A stretch of 64,000 nt of DNA from Pithys albifrons albifrons (taxonomy: Eukaryota; Chordata; Aves; Passeriformes; Thamnophilidae), in the NCBI RefSeq assembly GCF_047495875.1, contig NC_092463.1, positions 14,503,224 through 14,567,223 of the forward strand, written 5' to 3'. Under the pieces are notes generated by a model. That model did no database searches. It saw only the letters and a list, made by a program, of their open reading frames with translations, and was not told the origin of the DNA. Both the position numbers and the translations under genes were made by a program. Shown piece by piece: positions 1 through 13,439 of the stretch. The first letter of the stretch is position 1, and the number at the start of each line of letters is the position of its first letter.

Positions 1-3000
1 TGGAATAAACTATTTCATACCTTCTCTAGTTTTCTGTCTTTAGAATGGAAATGATGATACCAGGTTCTGCAGCTCTGCAATCCACAGATGTTTGTCCATT
101 TAAGCTGGCATCATATTATTTTCTTTCTTGGTACTCTTTTCTGTTTTCCATTGGCACTGATCTCCAGATATTTGATGACTTCTGGGTCAGGTTGCATGCA
201 TAGTAGTCTGCATAGAGTGCACTAGTGAGGCCATGCTTTCTTTCAGTTAGCTCACAGATATGCAAAAGTTCACAGCAACCTCTGTGTCTCCCTGGGGATC
301 AAGTGAAACTTCAAGGTTAGACCAGTACCCTAAGCAGAGTAGAATTCACCCTTACTGTGGGGATGAGGGATTTAAACACCACATCATGTTTGGTATTGTT
401 GCCCTAGAGTGCTTGTTTTTCTTTAATGAATTCATCCTTTTGAGCTATTTTTTTTGGGGGGGAAAGAACCTTTCTTCTTCATGCTTGTGTTTGTTTTACT
501 TTTGAGGTGTGATCAAAGTAAGTCCTGGCCGTGTAATCATTTAATGCATTTTGGCTGCAGTTTCAGCCTTCTTTGAAATTTATCCCTTTTCTCTTGCCTG
601 TGACAGCCAAACTTTACCTCCAGGTAGTAAAGGAGGCTTACAAACTCTTTTATATCTCACATCTGCTTTCAGCCCATTAATCAGCCAGATTGTAGACAGT
701 TTCTTCCCTCTCCTATTTGTCTAGACTAGGAATTAAAGAGTGAATTTTAACACGGTCCAGTTAACATGTTTAAAAGCGGACCAGGCACTGTATCCTTTAA
801 CTCATGTTCAGCCAAGCAAGTTAAACACTTATGAAGAAATTATGCTTCAACATGACAAGTTTAACACATGCCAAAATGTGAACTCCCTTATTTAAATTAC
901 AGGTAAAATCTTGGCCCTTGCAAAGTCAACATAAGTTTGCTCCTGATTTCAAATTACCCAGAATTCTCCAAGTAACTTTAAGAATACATTAAGCAGAATG
1001 ACTTGAGGGAGAGCAACTACTTACTACAGCTCTCATGTAAATGCTCGGAATTGCTGTGTGATTCCGTATCTTTAGGGACCCAACTCCTTTGGCCACTGTG
1101 GCTCACCTGCACAGGGATATTGAACCAGAACTTCTATCTGTGGAAGTCCAGGAGTAAAACACTAACCAGCCTGTCAAGTATTTTACAAATAGTAGCCCGT
1201 TTACCTTTTAAAATTCGTTGCAGAAGTCTGTCAGTTTACTGTCTTTACACTCCTGGTTGCTTATTTCCACCTTTCTGGAATGATTTCCATTCAGCTGGGA
1301 TAGAGGTCTCCCTCTTCATCATGAGTAGCCCTGCCACCAGCAGTTTCTATCCAACCTCGAGTGTCCATTTTCATGTCCCATCATGGCACTAACTCAGCTG
1401 TCTTAAGTACTAAACCAGTGACTTTTACTGCTATGTTTTCACTTGGGGTGTTGAAACCTGTAGCAGAGCAAAGCTGTTTTGAGGAGGAAGTCCTTTGTGG
1501 TTTTTAAATCAATTAGTTTGTGGGCACACAAAGCAAAATTAACACTCTTCATTTATTCACCAGGCTCTGAAGAGATCTGATGGAAAAACTTAGCAGTAAA
1601 TGAAAGACCAAGCAAAGACAAAATCATGATGGAGGAGAGAAACAGGTTTGTGTATATAGTGACCTTTTCACCAGGAGCACACAAAGCCATGGATTCAGAT
1701 TAACATGTAGACAGGGACAGTGTGTTAATATGGGGAAGTACTCCTCTTCCTGGAGCCTGAACTTCGAAAAATGAGTTAGAGATGATGGAAAACTGCCTCC
1801 TGACAGCCTTTACCTCATAATAGAGAAAAGGCCAGCATTGCATCTGTTCTCTGATTTTGGAAGAAAGCTTTTGGGTTTAAAGTATCCATTTGATTAATAA
1901 GCTTTGTATAAATGATTAATAAGCCATCAAAGTCTTTAATATCATTTTAACTTGAGTTTTGTTTACTCTCTATTTGCCATCTAAAAAATGTTTATGCAAC
2001 ATTATGAGGCAATGCATATTTATCAAAGACTGAGGTTAATGGAGGATGATCGGGAAAGCAGAGAGAAAACATGATTTGCCTATTAAGTTGAATTAGGAGA
2101 ATTTGGAGGCAAAATGCATGGTAACTGTTACTCAATGTCTGCCAAAACTTAAATTATCATCTTATATCAATGCAGTGCCTCCACTCCCAAACTACATTCC
2201 AAGCTATGAGAGAATCATTTTATATTACCTTCAAAACTCATCTCTCTTGAGTGGTACAGTAACTATGCAGCAGCCACATTCAATATTTTTGGCTATTAAA
2301 AAGAATACAGAGTGAAACAGATTGAAAAATGTAAGGCAGAATACTGCTAGCCAGATAGAATATTGTGTACTAGTATTTGTTTTAAAAATTACACTATTAT
2401 AATGCCCCACAAGTGGACAAGCTATGAACAGAGGGGGCATAATGAGAGTCAGTACAGGAATGCCACATTGCAGGCTGAAAAAGCAGTCCTCTGTCTTGCA
2501 CTTCACATTTTCCACCTTTTCTCACAGGTGCTGTGGCATAGCTGGGTACAGATACATCAGCAGCAACAAGGAATAAGTTATAAGGATGGTATTCCTTGTC
2601 AAGTGGGGCCGTACTCTCTTTTTGGTTGGTTTTTTTTTTTTGATTTTGCACATATAGTGAGTTTCACAGAATGCAATATCTGTTCTCCAGATAACAGGTC
2701 CGCACTGAAGAAAGTAATAATGGAGCTATGTTAATGTGACCGTGAAGTTACAAAACTTTACTCTGAGGCATATCAGACTCCCAAGCACTGTTTATCATTT
2801 TATAAATTCACCTTGATGATAAATTAATGAAATTATAGGCTTTCCATATAAGACTGATCCATGATGCCAACACATATAACATACCTTTTTGGTTGCCTCT
2901 CACTGTTAGTAAGATGGATCTCAAAAGGAACTTTTCTACTGTTTACATATACCTGTCAAATCATCATTGTCTAACAGCCCCAGAAATGCACAGATCAATC

Positions 3001-3662
3001 TCTGAGATTGTGCTAAAACTCCATGGTGACTCAACCCTGAATTATGGCATAAGCCTGCCCTTTTCTGCTCTCTTCCTTCTCACCCATCCAGAACACAGGT
3101 ATCAAATTAACAAGGAATGGAACATTTCGTTAGTTTCAATCACTTCTGTGGCTTAACAGATTTTATGTATGTTGCTGGACTGCGGAGATCAAGTTATAAC
3201 ATATTCTGCAGTTTCAGTCTATATGAAAGCATGATTGTTCTGTTCATTCCCATGGAATTAAGACTGCAAATCGTATAATCATCCAGGAGATTTTGAGGGA
3301 GTGTTTCTTTATACTTACCTCAGTACAGGACAAATGGGTCCCTAAAGTTTTGCTTTTAAAGCATATAGTCTTTGGATATCTTTCACCATCATGATTGGAG
3401 GTCAAGATGGGAACTTTCACCTACCATGCTCCCATAGGAAAGGCATAATCCTATTTGAGATTAAAGGAATCTAGGTACTGTTCATGAAAAGAAGGTCTGA
3501 CAAGCAGAACACACAGTTTACCTTTACATTAATACAAATAGGAAGTAACCATTTTGTGTGTTATATTCTGAAACTTGCAGGGTAATTGCAATAAAGACAA
3601 TGGACTTCAGTGTAGTCAAAAGACCATATGAGAGCCATCACCTCAGCTACAGTCCTTTATTT
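1..3662. other. Unique non-coding sequence, no gene seen
   Basis: AT-rich sequence without a recognisable gene, RNA or transposable element. The longest open frame (1003-1392, plus, 129 codons) has no domain, no low-degeneracy motif and no plausible splice context. A 13-base T run lies at 2629-2641. The 12-mer tgattaataagc occurs at 1891-1902 and again at 1913-1924. Intergenic or intronic DNA is the simplest reading. Confidence 0.6.
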
Positions 3663-4240
3663 ACAGAATGGAAAAGAAGACTGCAGAGAGAGAAGCTGGA
3701 AGGAACCCATTAGGATCATCAAGTCCAACTCCTGGCCCTGCACAGGACCATTCCGAAGAGTCGCCCATGTGCCTGAGAGTATTGTCCAAATGTTTCTTGA
3801 ATTCCAGCAGGCTTGGAGCTGTGACCACTTTTCTGGAGAGCCTGTTCCAGTGCCCAACAACCCACTGGGTGAAGAACCTTTTTCTCATATCCAATCTAAA
3901 CCTTCCCTGACCCCACTTCAGGTCATTCCCTTGGGTCCTGTCACTGGTCACCACAGGGAACAGATCAGTGCCTGCCCCTCCTCTTCCCTTCACAAGGAAG
4001 CTGTAACTGCAATGAGGTCTCCCCTCAGTCTCCTCTTCTCCAGGCTGAACAGACCAAGCGCCCTCATCTGCTCCTCATACAGCTTCCCCTCATTGCCCTC
4101 CTTTGGACACTAAGAGCTTATTATCCCTCTTATATTGTGGTGCCCAAAACTGCACATAATATTCAAGGTGATGCTATCCCAGTGCAGAGCAGAGTGGGAC
4201 TCCTCCTTTGACCAGTTGACAGTGGCTTGATGCCACTCAG
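3663..4240 (-). mobile_element. CR1 LINE, 3'-end fragment (5'-truncated)
   Basis: This is a 5'-truncated Chicken Repeat 1 retrotransposon lying on the minus strand. Read from the left on plus it shows the antisense 3' end (gatcatcaagtccaactcc at about 3714), followed by antisense ORF2. The minus-strand frame 3661-3993 encodes the C-terminal reverse-transcriptase segment, with the family-typical stretches DRTQGNDLKWGQGRFRLDMR and HWNRLSRKVV. Further right, ctcttctccaggctgaacag (about 4031-4050) and ggtgcccaaaactgcacata (about 4139-4158) are standard CR1 landmarks. The terminal 8-bp repeats are mostly lost, with only acagaatgg left, and the frame is interrupted downstream. It is therefore an old, inactive copy. 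The right edge is approximate, set where similarity to remembered CR1 sequence fades. Confidence 0.94.
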
Positions 4241-6961
4241 ATCTTGCCTCACTGAACCTTTTTGTGAAACAAGTTTGAGGGAAAAAAAAAAGAAAATAAT
4301 ACAACATATTCACACTGAATCAAAGTCTTTTTCTTGTAGGACAAAGATTAATGTATCATCAATTCATTTTTTCTTATGCAAAATTGTGGCATATTTGGCT
4401 AAAATCATATCATTTTATTCTCTGCTCATTGCCATTGAGAGTGTGCTCAGAAATCTTTATTCCAGCAATATAACAGCCAAAAGCTCAAACACTTTAAGAA
4501 ACCGCACAACTGGAACACACTAAAAACAAAAATACACCTTTTTTATTGAGTTTGACTTACCTTAAGTTTTAAATCAAACTAAAGCAATCAAATTTTTAAA
4601 GTCTGATCAGCTGAGAAATAAGGATATTAAATATGATTAAATGTGATTGCATTTTAGTGTAAGGACTGTTCTTCCATTACTGCTTTGATTAAAAAAAGCA
4701 ATCTGAGCTGTGAGGTAGAAAAGTAAAATGCAGAAGGGAAAAAAAAAAAGAAAAGGGCTTGAAGTTTCTTTCTTTTTTGATATGTATTTCTTGTATTAGA
4801 AAACAGTACAATTTTAAGTATGTGCTTTTGCAAAACCAAAATCACATTGGCACAGTTTCTGTAACATAATATTTTGTCATGATTTTTAATTATAGGAAAT
4901 GTGAAAATGAAAATAAGGGAAGAATAAAATGTTGTTCTTATGGGTCATCTGAGGACAAGAATAGGAGACATATTTTCAAGTGAAAAGTGGACTGAAAACC
5001 TTAGTTCTTAAACTGGAATTTAATTGGTGAAATAATGGAGTTTAAAGAGTAATAAAGATTTTGTCCTCAGGTTATGAGAAGGAAATTACCCATAACAATT
5101 TTTTGGATTATAATATCTTATCTGCTTCACCAATCTATCTTTTTCTGGTATTATCATCATTATTACTCTGATAATTTTCTGTGTTTCATCCCTACACCTC
5201 CAAGCATTTTGGGAAGCTGCTGAGAACCTCAGTGAACTTTTCAGATACGAGGTGATCAGTCACTGATCAAAATTAACTTGAACTTCAGAGTCTTCAGACC
5301 TGTTTTCAGAAAGGCAAAATGTATCACTCCTTAGAGGTGAGACAAATGGTGAAACCAGCAGAGATAACTCACACCTCTTAAATCAAAAGTTGGTTGCTGA
5401 TCAAGAGCTGGCAGTGACCAGCTCAAGCCATCAGGATGCCATTATATGTTTTGGCCTTATTTCTCCACCTCAGAACAGATCACACACAAATTAATGTGTG
5501 CTTACTCGGGATGACCAAGATAATCTGGAATATTAATTGTATCTAAAACACAATAGCACAAATAATTTTAAAAACATGACAACTGGTATATGAAAGGTTC
5601 CTTTATTTTTTTTCTACAGCAGAAGTTGCAATCAGTTTTCAGGTTTCTAGTTTGCCACCAAATATTATCTGCACAAGAAAATTTTATACTGTTATTGCTC
5701 CAAACCTTTGAATTTAAGAAAACTTTCTGAAAAGGATTTTGGTTTTATGATAAAATGGCACATTAGGATGAGTCCAAAGTAGAGCAACTTCTCTTTTTAA
5801 ACCTTTTTCAATAGGTTAAAGCTCTGGGACCACAAAACTGAAACATTAACCTCTGCATCTCTCAATCCTTGCTTTTCTCTAATTTTAAAAATATTAATTA
5901 CAAACACTGAACACAGTAATGTCACAATACAATGTAACTCCAGGTTATGGACCTCCAATGGGTGTACATGCCTGAATACTCACTGTTTGTTTATTGATCC
6001 TTCTCAACTGGAATGTAGTGCCTGCCTGTACCAGGGATCCAAGCCTTAGAAGGGGAGAAATACAAAGAAAATATATTGGTGTGGTCAAAGGATGACTTTT
6101 TGGAGTTGGTGCAAGTACATCAGAAGTGTTTGTGCAGTTAAGAATTGGGTTTACATAACTGAAAAGCTTTAGGACCAGACTATCAAGCTAAACATTTGTG
6201 GAACAGGTAAACCACTCACAAAACAAGTGGAGTCTCTCCAAACTGAACAGTTGTCTTTTACCTTAGTAGGAAACACAGGGAAGCTGAAGATAATCCCTCT
6301 CTACTCATTCACACACATGTGTACATACTTCCAGTTCCTGCCTTATATGGAAAAGATATCTAAGGAGGGAAGACAGACAAGAAGAAACACACAAACCCAT
6401 ATTATACAGGATGGCACACTGAGGCCTCTGTCTGGTAAGCTCTGGTGATTTATGGCAAGTACCAAAGACATTATCTTTCCCACCTGTCTACCTACAGACA
6501 CTTTAGCCAAGCAAAGTGTCCTTCAGCTCTTGCTTCTATTTTATGGAGACTCACACAGATTGAGAACTATGGTACTTCTGGAGTAGGCACACTGCCCTTT
6601 CAGCTTTCTCTGTTATGGCATTGGGAACTTCAGTCCCTTGACCAAGTACCAGCAGAACTCACGAGTCAGAGCATCAAGACATAGAAAGAAGTTGCTGAAG
6701 AAACACTCGCTGAGTTCATCAGTGCTGAAGTGCAGCAAGACAATCCCTGGCAGAACTGAAAACAAAAGTTAAGCTTTCTAATTTGAAGCCCAGAATCCTA
6801 TTAAAAAATGCAGATTTTCCATTACAAGAGTAAGAATGATGCATGATGACACCTTCAGAGATTCGGCTATGAAGGTAGCAAGAAGTTTACACAGGTTTCA
6901 TTCTCAGAATTAAGGCTAAATCTTTTCAAAATGAAGGGGAGGGGGGAACCAATAATCACCC
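4241..6961. other. Unique AT-rich sequence, no gene seen
   Basis: No coding or RNA gene is recognised. Short A runs occur at about 4281-4290 and 4740-4749. Open frames are all under 100 codons and show no motif. A weak MIR-like stretch near 6396-6435 is listed separately. Confidence 0.6.
6396..6435 (-). mobile_element. Possible MIR SINE relic (short, weak)
   Basis: The plus strand reads cccatattatacaggatggc followed by acactgaggcctctg. This resembles the antisense MIR core (ccattttacagatgaggaaa, then ctgaggcacagag). Only about 40 bases can be aligned by eye and the flanks do not continue convincingly, so a chance match is possible. Confidence 0.28.
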
Positions 6962-7072
6962 ATAAAAAAACAAAACAAAACAAAATAACAAAGTAAAGCC
7001 AAAAAAAAACCAAACAAAAAAAAAAAAAGGGAAGGGGGGAGCAACCAAAAAAAAAGGAAAAACATAAAAAAA
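6962..7072 (+). repeat. A-rich low-complexity tract
   Basis: About 110 bases of A-rich sequence with isolated C and G interruptions (caaaacaaaacaaaataaca, long A runs near 7000-7028, a ggg/gggggg purine block at 7029-7039, further A runs to 7072). It produces spurious phenylalanine-rich minus-strand frames. It may be the decayed A-rich tail of an unrecognised retroposed sequence or simple slippage expansion. Confidence 0.85.
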
Positions 7073-9135
7073 GGCACTCCAGGACACTGAAACAGATGGT
7101 GCATGCCAGCATTTGCTTCAGCAAAAAAACCAGTTTATAATGGAGGTGCTGAAACAAGTTTAATTAAAGAAACATGAATGGCATCCCTAAAATAATACAA
7201 ACCAACAAGTCAAATGAACGTCCTTGCCCTTTATTAAAGAGCTGTGTGCATTTGTTCTTTGATACAATGTTATGGAAACTTAGCTCCCTATTACTGATTC
7301 TTCTTACACTATCCTGGGTTTTGTAAAAAATGCAAGCTCAGAGGCACAATGCTCTTCTAAAACTGAAGAGCATTTATTTTTGATATTTAAGCTTTGGTTT
7401 GCCAGGACAGCCTCACAAGAAAAACAGGCTTGTTTTCATAAGGGCCTTGGTACAGAAGAAATTATATTCATTCTAAATTTCTGTGCCATCATGTTAACAT
7501 TTCACATGAAGCAGAAAGTGCTTCCTCACATATCAGTATGAATATGTGAAAGACATTGTGGCTTAATGCTACTTTAAGAGATCAGAACTCATCTTTCAGC
7601 ATGTGTATCACTCAGTAGTATAACAGAATAAAATCATATTATTATTCTGTGCCCAGGGAAATAAAAAAAGGCATCTCTTTTTCAGCATGCAGAGTAAATT
7701 CTGAGTGAATCTTAAGATTTAGCAAGAGCATGATGCAAAATCTGCTGAAATCAATGGGATCCAGAGGATTTCAGAGGACTTTCGAACATGTCCTGTGGTA
7801 GGAAGACGTTTGTGAATCATTCACTATTAGTTTGAGTTTGTTATCAAACACTAAAAGTCTTCACCTATGAATCTCACAAACTTTATAAACCTCTAATTGC
7901 TTCTGATGTACTTTACTTTGTTCCAAATCTCTCCATAATTCACTCAATAAATTGGATAGATGTGATCCAGATCAGAAAAGCATGCATGCTAGTAACTCAA
8001 AGTCTTCTTTTACTGTATCATCTGTTTTACCACTTCCTTAATATAAAAACAAGCTTTCTATTTCAAGTGACTCACTTGAGAAATCTTTTCCAAATAATAT
8101 GCCAAAATCTCAAGCACCAGCTCCATCAAGAAGCATGGTCACTAAAAATTCACTTGTGGAGTAACTGGAAAGTGCCATTTAGGATCAGAGTTCCTTAGGT
8201 TCTCTAAGAGCACCAAGTCCTACCTTCAGATGCCTACCACCTCAGAAAATGGTAACTCACAACTAAGGAGAGCAAGGTAGAGGTTTTGGGGCTAAAATGA
8301 GAGTCAGGATTTGGTTAGTGGCAAAGAGAAGACAAGTTCCTCCACAGCAGCCCAAGCAGTTCCTAGGACAGTCCTGGCTCCATGCAGTGACAACATCCCT
8401 ATGCCAATAACTTTTCTGAAGGGACAGATGTGGTCCCCATCTCATTACTGGTAACATCCTGCCTAAAGCTTTGTGCCCCTTTCTTTCACCTTGAACATCC
8501 CTCCATGGGACAAAAATAATATGACCGTTAGCAGAACTTTCTTCCTGATTAAGGCTGTAACACAAATGGACCAAAGCCAGGAAGTTTAAAATTAAGCTGA
8601 CACTTTGTCCTTGAATTCTAGCTGTCAAAGAGAAGAAAAAAGAAAATCAGCTTCACAGAACAAGTTTTCCAGCCTTAAGATTTAATGAAGTTTTAGTGTC
8701 CTGGGTTTTTTTATGGGTTATATCCCCAGTCTATCATTATTCAGTGGGTTGATTTTCTTTATATTTTTGGTTTTGCATTTAAATTCTTTGCTTTTTGAGG
8801 TAAAGAGAGGAAGAAGTCTTTAATGGAAAGTTCTTCAATGCATATTAATTATCTAAGAGACCAGAATGACTACTTTGGTTAAATACATATTTATAAATCT
8901 TTTTAAATGTACATTATTTACTGGTAGACTAGAACTGTTCTAAAGGCAGCCATTTCTGTCCGAGATGGCAAATATATCTTTGCAATTTTTAATTAAGTGA
9001 CATTATTTGAGTGATAGGGAAGAACAACTCTCCTGATAAGAGTCCATAGACTGTGACTATCCTGTTCAGAGAATTCACCAACAGACATCAGGAATCCATC
9101 ACTTCAGGCAAAATTTACACATCTCAAGAGCCACC
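7073..9135. other. Unique sequence, no gene seen
   Basis: No recognisable gene, RNA or repeat. The minus-strand frame 8263-8628 (121 codons) has no domain or composition suggesting a real protein. Confidence 0.6.
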
Positions 9136-9164
9136 AAAAAAAAAAAAAAAAAAAAGAAAAAAAA
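9136..9164 (+). repeat. Poly(A) tract
   Basis: A run of 20 A, one G, then 8 A, followed by ccccaaaac. Simple repeat. It could mark a retroposon tail, but no retroposed gene is recognised immediately upstream. Confidence 0.9.
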
Positions 9165-11106
9165 CCCCAAAACTCTTATTTGCAAAGATTTAGGGGAGAA
9201 TCTGCCACAACAGATCTGTCCCTTCAGGTTTATGACTTTGACTCAGCACTGCAGTGCCTACCAATTTCAGTTCTTAGGCCAGTTTGCGATTTATAAGCAT
9301 ATTGACCAGGACAAAAAAAAATAAATCTAACTCCAGCCACTTATGATGTGAGTGGAGAATGCTGCAACCCACAACTCAAGTTGATCATTTGGTCTATGTC
9401 ACTTGTTCTAAAACCCCAGTTTCCTGGGCTTCAAACTTTGCATTCAAAGCTTGTAGATTTGCTGGTGACATTTGTAAATATAGTCATAGCTTCTCACTGA
9501 TTGATTTAATTCACATGCCTTCCATGAGAACATATAAAACCAGAGGGCAAAACCATGGCATTGAGTGTTAAAATAATAATAATAATAATCCCTCTAATCT
9601 AGAGAAACAAGTTTTGAATTTTCTTTGAAAAGTTTGCTAGTGAGTCAAATTCTACATAAACCTCTTCTTGGTTTATCTCCAGATTCAAACTGAAAACTAC
9701 TAAGGGTTTTTGCATAACTTCAGATTTTGTTCCGAAGAGCTTACACAGCTCTAATCTGCACATAAAACTCAGGCTGACATCATTGGCTGGTTTGTGCAGG
9801 AATCAAGAGCAAAATTACGCAGTCAAGATCCCCTCTGCAGATAACCAAAAAGCAGAATTTTGATTTTAGAGCTCAGCAGAGAAAGCTAGACACCAGGTGA
9901 GATACTCGTGGGCCAGAAATATTCACATTCAAACCTCAAACAAATGTTTGAAACATAGAATGAACCAAAATTCTTACAAGGAGTTTTTATTCATTTTATT
10001 TATTTTTGCTATCATGAAATTTTTTATTTATTATGAAAATCCATTCAAAAGATAATGTAGGTGAATTTAAAACACACTCTCAACCTGCTTTCCATCTTCA
10101 TGCTAGTGATTTCAGCCTGCAGTTTAGGGAACAAGTGGGATAGCTTTGTCCATGAGTGCCATGAAGAGCTGCATATTTAAAACCACAGCCTCTGTAAGGC
10201 ATTTTGAAGCAGAACTTTAGTTTACAGTGTCCACTTCCAGAAAGGGTGGTTCTCAGGTTTAAGGCCACAACACTGGAGAGAAGATGAAATTACTTTAGAC
10301 TAATATTCTTTGTTCAGTCTCATTTTACTTTGCTAGAAAACACAAGTAATGCTTGTATGTACTTTTTAAGTTGTGCTGTTGAAAACACTCTGTTCTGCCT
10401 GACAGAACATGCAGCCCTTTTCCCAGAGATCTTGCAAGGCATGGTAAAGAAATACAGTGTCTTCTCTACCCTTAGAAAATAGGGACCAACCGATGAACTA
10501 ATTTTAAACTGTCAGCCCCAGCCAAAATCCAAGATTCAATCACACCTTTACTTTGGTGAAGGCAGGAATGAGGATTCAGGCTTAGTGATTGCTCACAGAT
10601 AGTCTCTGCAATAAACTGCAAGTTACAAAGGAGAAGGGATCAAGGTGGGCATGGACATTGGAAAAACTGTTATCTGAAAATGAGCTTCACTCCAGATTCT
10701 CTCTCAAAGTAATTGAGCTCTGATGATGTTGAACAAAGCAGAAGTGCTTCAGGGTTTTATTCACAAAACTCTGGGAAACAACTTTCTTAACATTTTTATT
10801 TTAGGGAAAATATAGTTTGAAATAAGAGAACAGTCCAAAGAGACCATAAAATAATCCATGTCCTGTGCTTTCAAGAAAGAACAAAAAATCTGCTGTGAAC
10901 TTATATTAATTATTAACTAGGCCTTTTTGTGAAGGAATTTCATTACAACCTGGTCACTGTGGTGTTATATTAGACTATACAGCATGATGGCTTGAGTCCA
11001 ACCCATTGCAACCTTTCTATTGTTATTGGAAATATTCTTTCTGAGTTAAGTTTACATTTGTGAAAAGCCAAAAGCTTTTTTAGTGAGAGGGAAAGAACTC
11101 CTCTGC
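9165..11106. other. Unique sequence with a short AAT repeat
   Basis: No gene seen. A small (AAT)n microsatellite of about six units lies at about 9571-9589. The rest is AT-rich unique sequence with only short open frames. Confidence 0.6.
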
Positions 11107-11157
11107 TCCAAAAACAAACAAATAAAATAAAGAAAAATAAAATTAAAAAAAAAAACC
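11107..11157 (+). repeat. A-rich low-complexity tract
   Basis: An A-rich stretch with single C, T and G interruptions (aaaacaaacaaataaaataa and similar), ending in an 11-base A run before cctt. Simple sequence, no coding content. Confidence 0.85.
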
Positions 11158-11716
11158 TTATGTGAAATTTAATATTATTAAAACCTTTAGTTTCTGTATA
11201 TTTTGCACTGTAATGGTTTCTTGATGAAAATAATTACATGTGACAATGTGAACCAAAGGTTTTATATACATTATAAAATTTTATATGCAAAATAGGGTCT
11301 GACCAATCTTACTGCCGTCTTCAGTGTGATAGGCATCAAAACATTTGGTTTGTTTTATTACAAGCTATTGTATAGAATATGGAAGGCTATTTAAAGCCGA
11401 CCACAATTTCCAAGAATGCAAACCTATACTTGAAATCAGCATTGTGAATCAGAAAATATACCGCCATGTCTATATGCAAGAAGCAGAGTTAAGGTGGCTT
11501 AACAAGGCTGAATTATGATTTTTTAATTATTCTCAAGGATTAAACAGTTAACATTCCTCTAATGATTTTTTTCATAGTTTGAAACTTCTTATCAGTTTTT
11601 CACTGTAACTTTTAGGTTAAAAGAAATTTCAGTGGATCAAAATATTGTCACAGGATAATGTGACATAATGTAAGTGATAATGTGATGTCATTCCATTGAT
11701 AGATAAATTCTTACTG
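11158..11716. other. Unique sequence, no gene seen
   Basis: AT-rich flank of the CR1 copy that follows. Around 11650-11695 there is a local cluster of related phrases (ggataatgtgacataatgta, gtgataatgtgatgtcat), a loose imperfect repeat. Nothing else is recognised. Confidence 0.55.
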
Positions 11717-12235
11717 AATAGAATCATAGAATGCTTTCGGTTGGAAGTGACTTTAAAGATCATCTAGGTGCAACACCCTGGTGTGGACACAACCCACTAT
11801 ATCAGGCTATTCAGAGCCCCATCCAGTGTGGGCTTGAACACCTCCAGGGATGAGGATTTCACAACCCCTCTAGGCAACCTGTTCCAGTGCCTCACTACCC
11901 TTATAAGTAAAGAATTTCTTCCTAATATCTAATTTAAACCTATCCACCTTTAGATTAAGGCCATTTTCCCTTGTCCTATTATCACCACATGCCCTTGTAA
12001 AAAGTCCCTCTCCAGCTCTCTTGGAGCCCACTCTAGGTACTGGAAGGTGCTATAAGGCCTCCTTAGAACTTTCTCTTCTCCAGGCTGAACAGTTCCAGCT
12101 CTGAGTCTGTTTTCATAGATGTGTTTCAGCCTTCTGATCAACTTACTGCCTCTCCTCTGGACTCATTCCAACTGGTCCCACATTTTGCTTGTGTTGAGGG
12201 CCCCAGACATGGACACAGCACTTCAGGTGAGGTAA
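11717..12235 (-). mobile_element. CR1 LINE, 3'-end fragment (5'-truncated)
   Basis: This is a CR1 retrotransposon on the minus strand. The left edge carries catagaat at 11725-11732, with a decayed copy at 11717-11724; these are the antisense CR1 terminal repeats. They are followed by ggttggaagtgactttaaag and atcatctaggtgcaac. Further landmarks are cagcctgttcc-like text at about 11877, ttcttctccag-like text at about 12072-12081 (ctcttctccaggctgaacag) and a ggacacagcacttcaggtga block at about 12211-12230. The reading frame is broken, and only a 63-codon open stretch remains. The internal wording differs from the copies at 3.7 and 17.2 kb, which suggests a different CR1 subfamily or age. The right edge is approximate. 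Confidence 0.93.
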
Positions 12236-13439
12236 GCTGGACACAGATAAAAAAATGAAGCCAGCTGGTTAAATTCATCAGAGGGGTATTACTTTCTTTA
12301 AATCCTACATCATACCAAGCAGTCTTGACCTGATCACTTTGTTTTCTTACTTTGCAGAGAATAAGCCCAGGACTCAACACAGTAAAACACTTTCCCTAAC
12401 CACTTTGTCAGGTCAGAAAATCATTTCACAGCAAAGTTAGTCTGCCCTTTCTCCCCTTCCTCAACACATGCACAGAACATGTCTCTCCTTGAGTGCATGT
12501 TTTAGAAGCTTAGCAAAAAGCCCTACACAAACTGTCCAAAGCATGCAATTCCTAAAGGGTCACAATTCAGTCAACTGAAAACTGACTTTTTCACCTCAGA
12601 AGTGCACCTTACCAGTTACAGTTTTTTCTGTAGCTTTCCACTACCACCCTTGTTTAGAAGGCTATTCATAAACAAAATAGTCACAAGGATTTTGTGTGAA
12701 TAAACAGAAAGCTATTTCTCCCCTCACTTTTCTCAAAGAAACTCAAATATCACCTCTGTCTCTCCCCAGTACTTTTCTTTTAAACCATCTCTGTACAGGA
12801 AAAATTTGGTGCAAGTGGTGCCATTTTCATAAATCTATGTATGACTAAAAAGAAGCAGGGACTAAGCACAAAAGATCAGCATTGGTATTTTGTTAGCTGT
12901 GATTTGACCTGGCTTGACAGATTTATATTTTAATGTGAATTTCCTCCCACCAGGGAGATGGTTATGCCCCATAAATCCAATATTCACAGAACTCCAGTAT
13001 TAGGTAGTACTGTGGGATGAAAAATACTAGTGACAAACAGTCTGCCTAGGGTATCAGAAAGAAAAACTGAAGCCTTTGGTATTGGAAGGAATCCAGCCAT
13101 CCTCTCCACACAAGCAAACAACTGTCTCTCCCAGCCACAAACTCTCAGCCACATCTGAGGCTAAAAAGCACGTTTAAAATTGACAAGGTTAAGAAATCTG
13201 GAAGCCACAGGTAGGGGTTGTTATCCACGCTTCTGTGGTTAGCAGGCTATTACACCTCTGCAATAGCTTAAGACTGCCAGAATTGAATGCACTTGGGTTC
13301 TCCACTTCCTTGAAGATTCGAGTTTCAGTCTCTTTCTCAAGAGAGGGTATAAAGAGATTACCAGCAACATCATCTCATACCTTCTCCTATCCAACCTTGT
13401 AAATCTGAGACTGCCCTTGGTTAAAAAGCACTGATGTTA
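12236..13439. other. Unique sequence, no gene seen
   Basis: No coding gene, RNA or repeat recognised. The sequence flanks the CR1 copy on its left and runs into a more CpG-bearing block on its right. Confidence 0.6.

Noticed and set aside
1003..1392. 129-codon plus-strand open frame
   Set aside because: No motif, no similarity that I recognise, no splice-site context.
2363..2734. Overlapping 123-codon plus and 84/94-codon minus frames
   Set aside because: Frames on both strands over the same DNA with a poly(T)-derived phenylalanine run. No domain.
3628..4113. 161-codon plus-strand open frame, longest in the window
   Set aside because: It is the antisense of the CR1 ORF2 remnant on the minus strand and has no domain of its own.
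6867..7157. 96-codon minus frame rich in phenylalanine, suggestive of a membrane protein
   Set aside because: The hydrophobicity is entirely produced by the antisense of the A-rich low-complexity tract.
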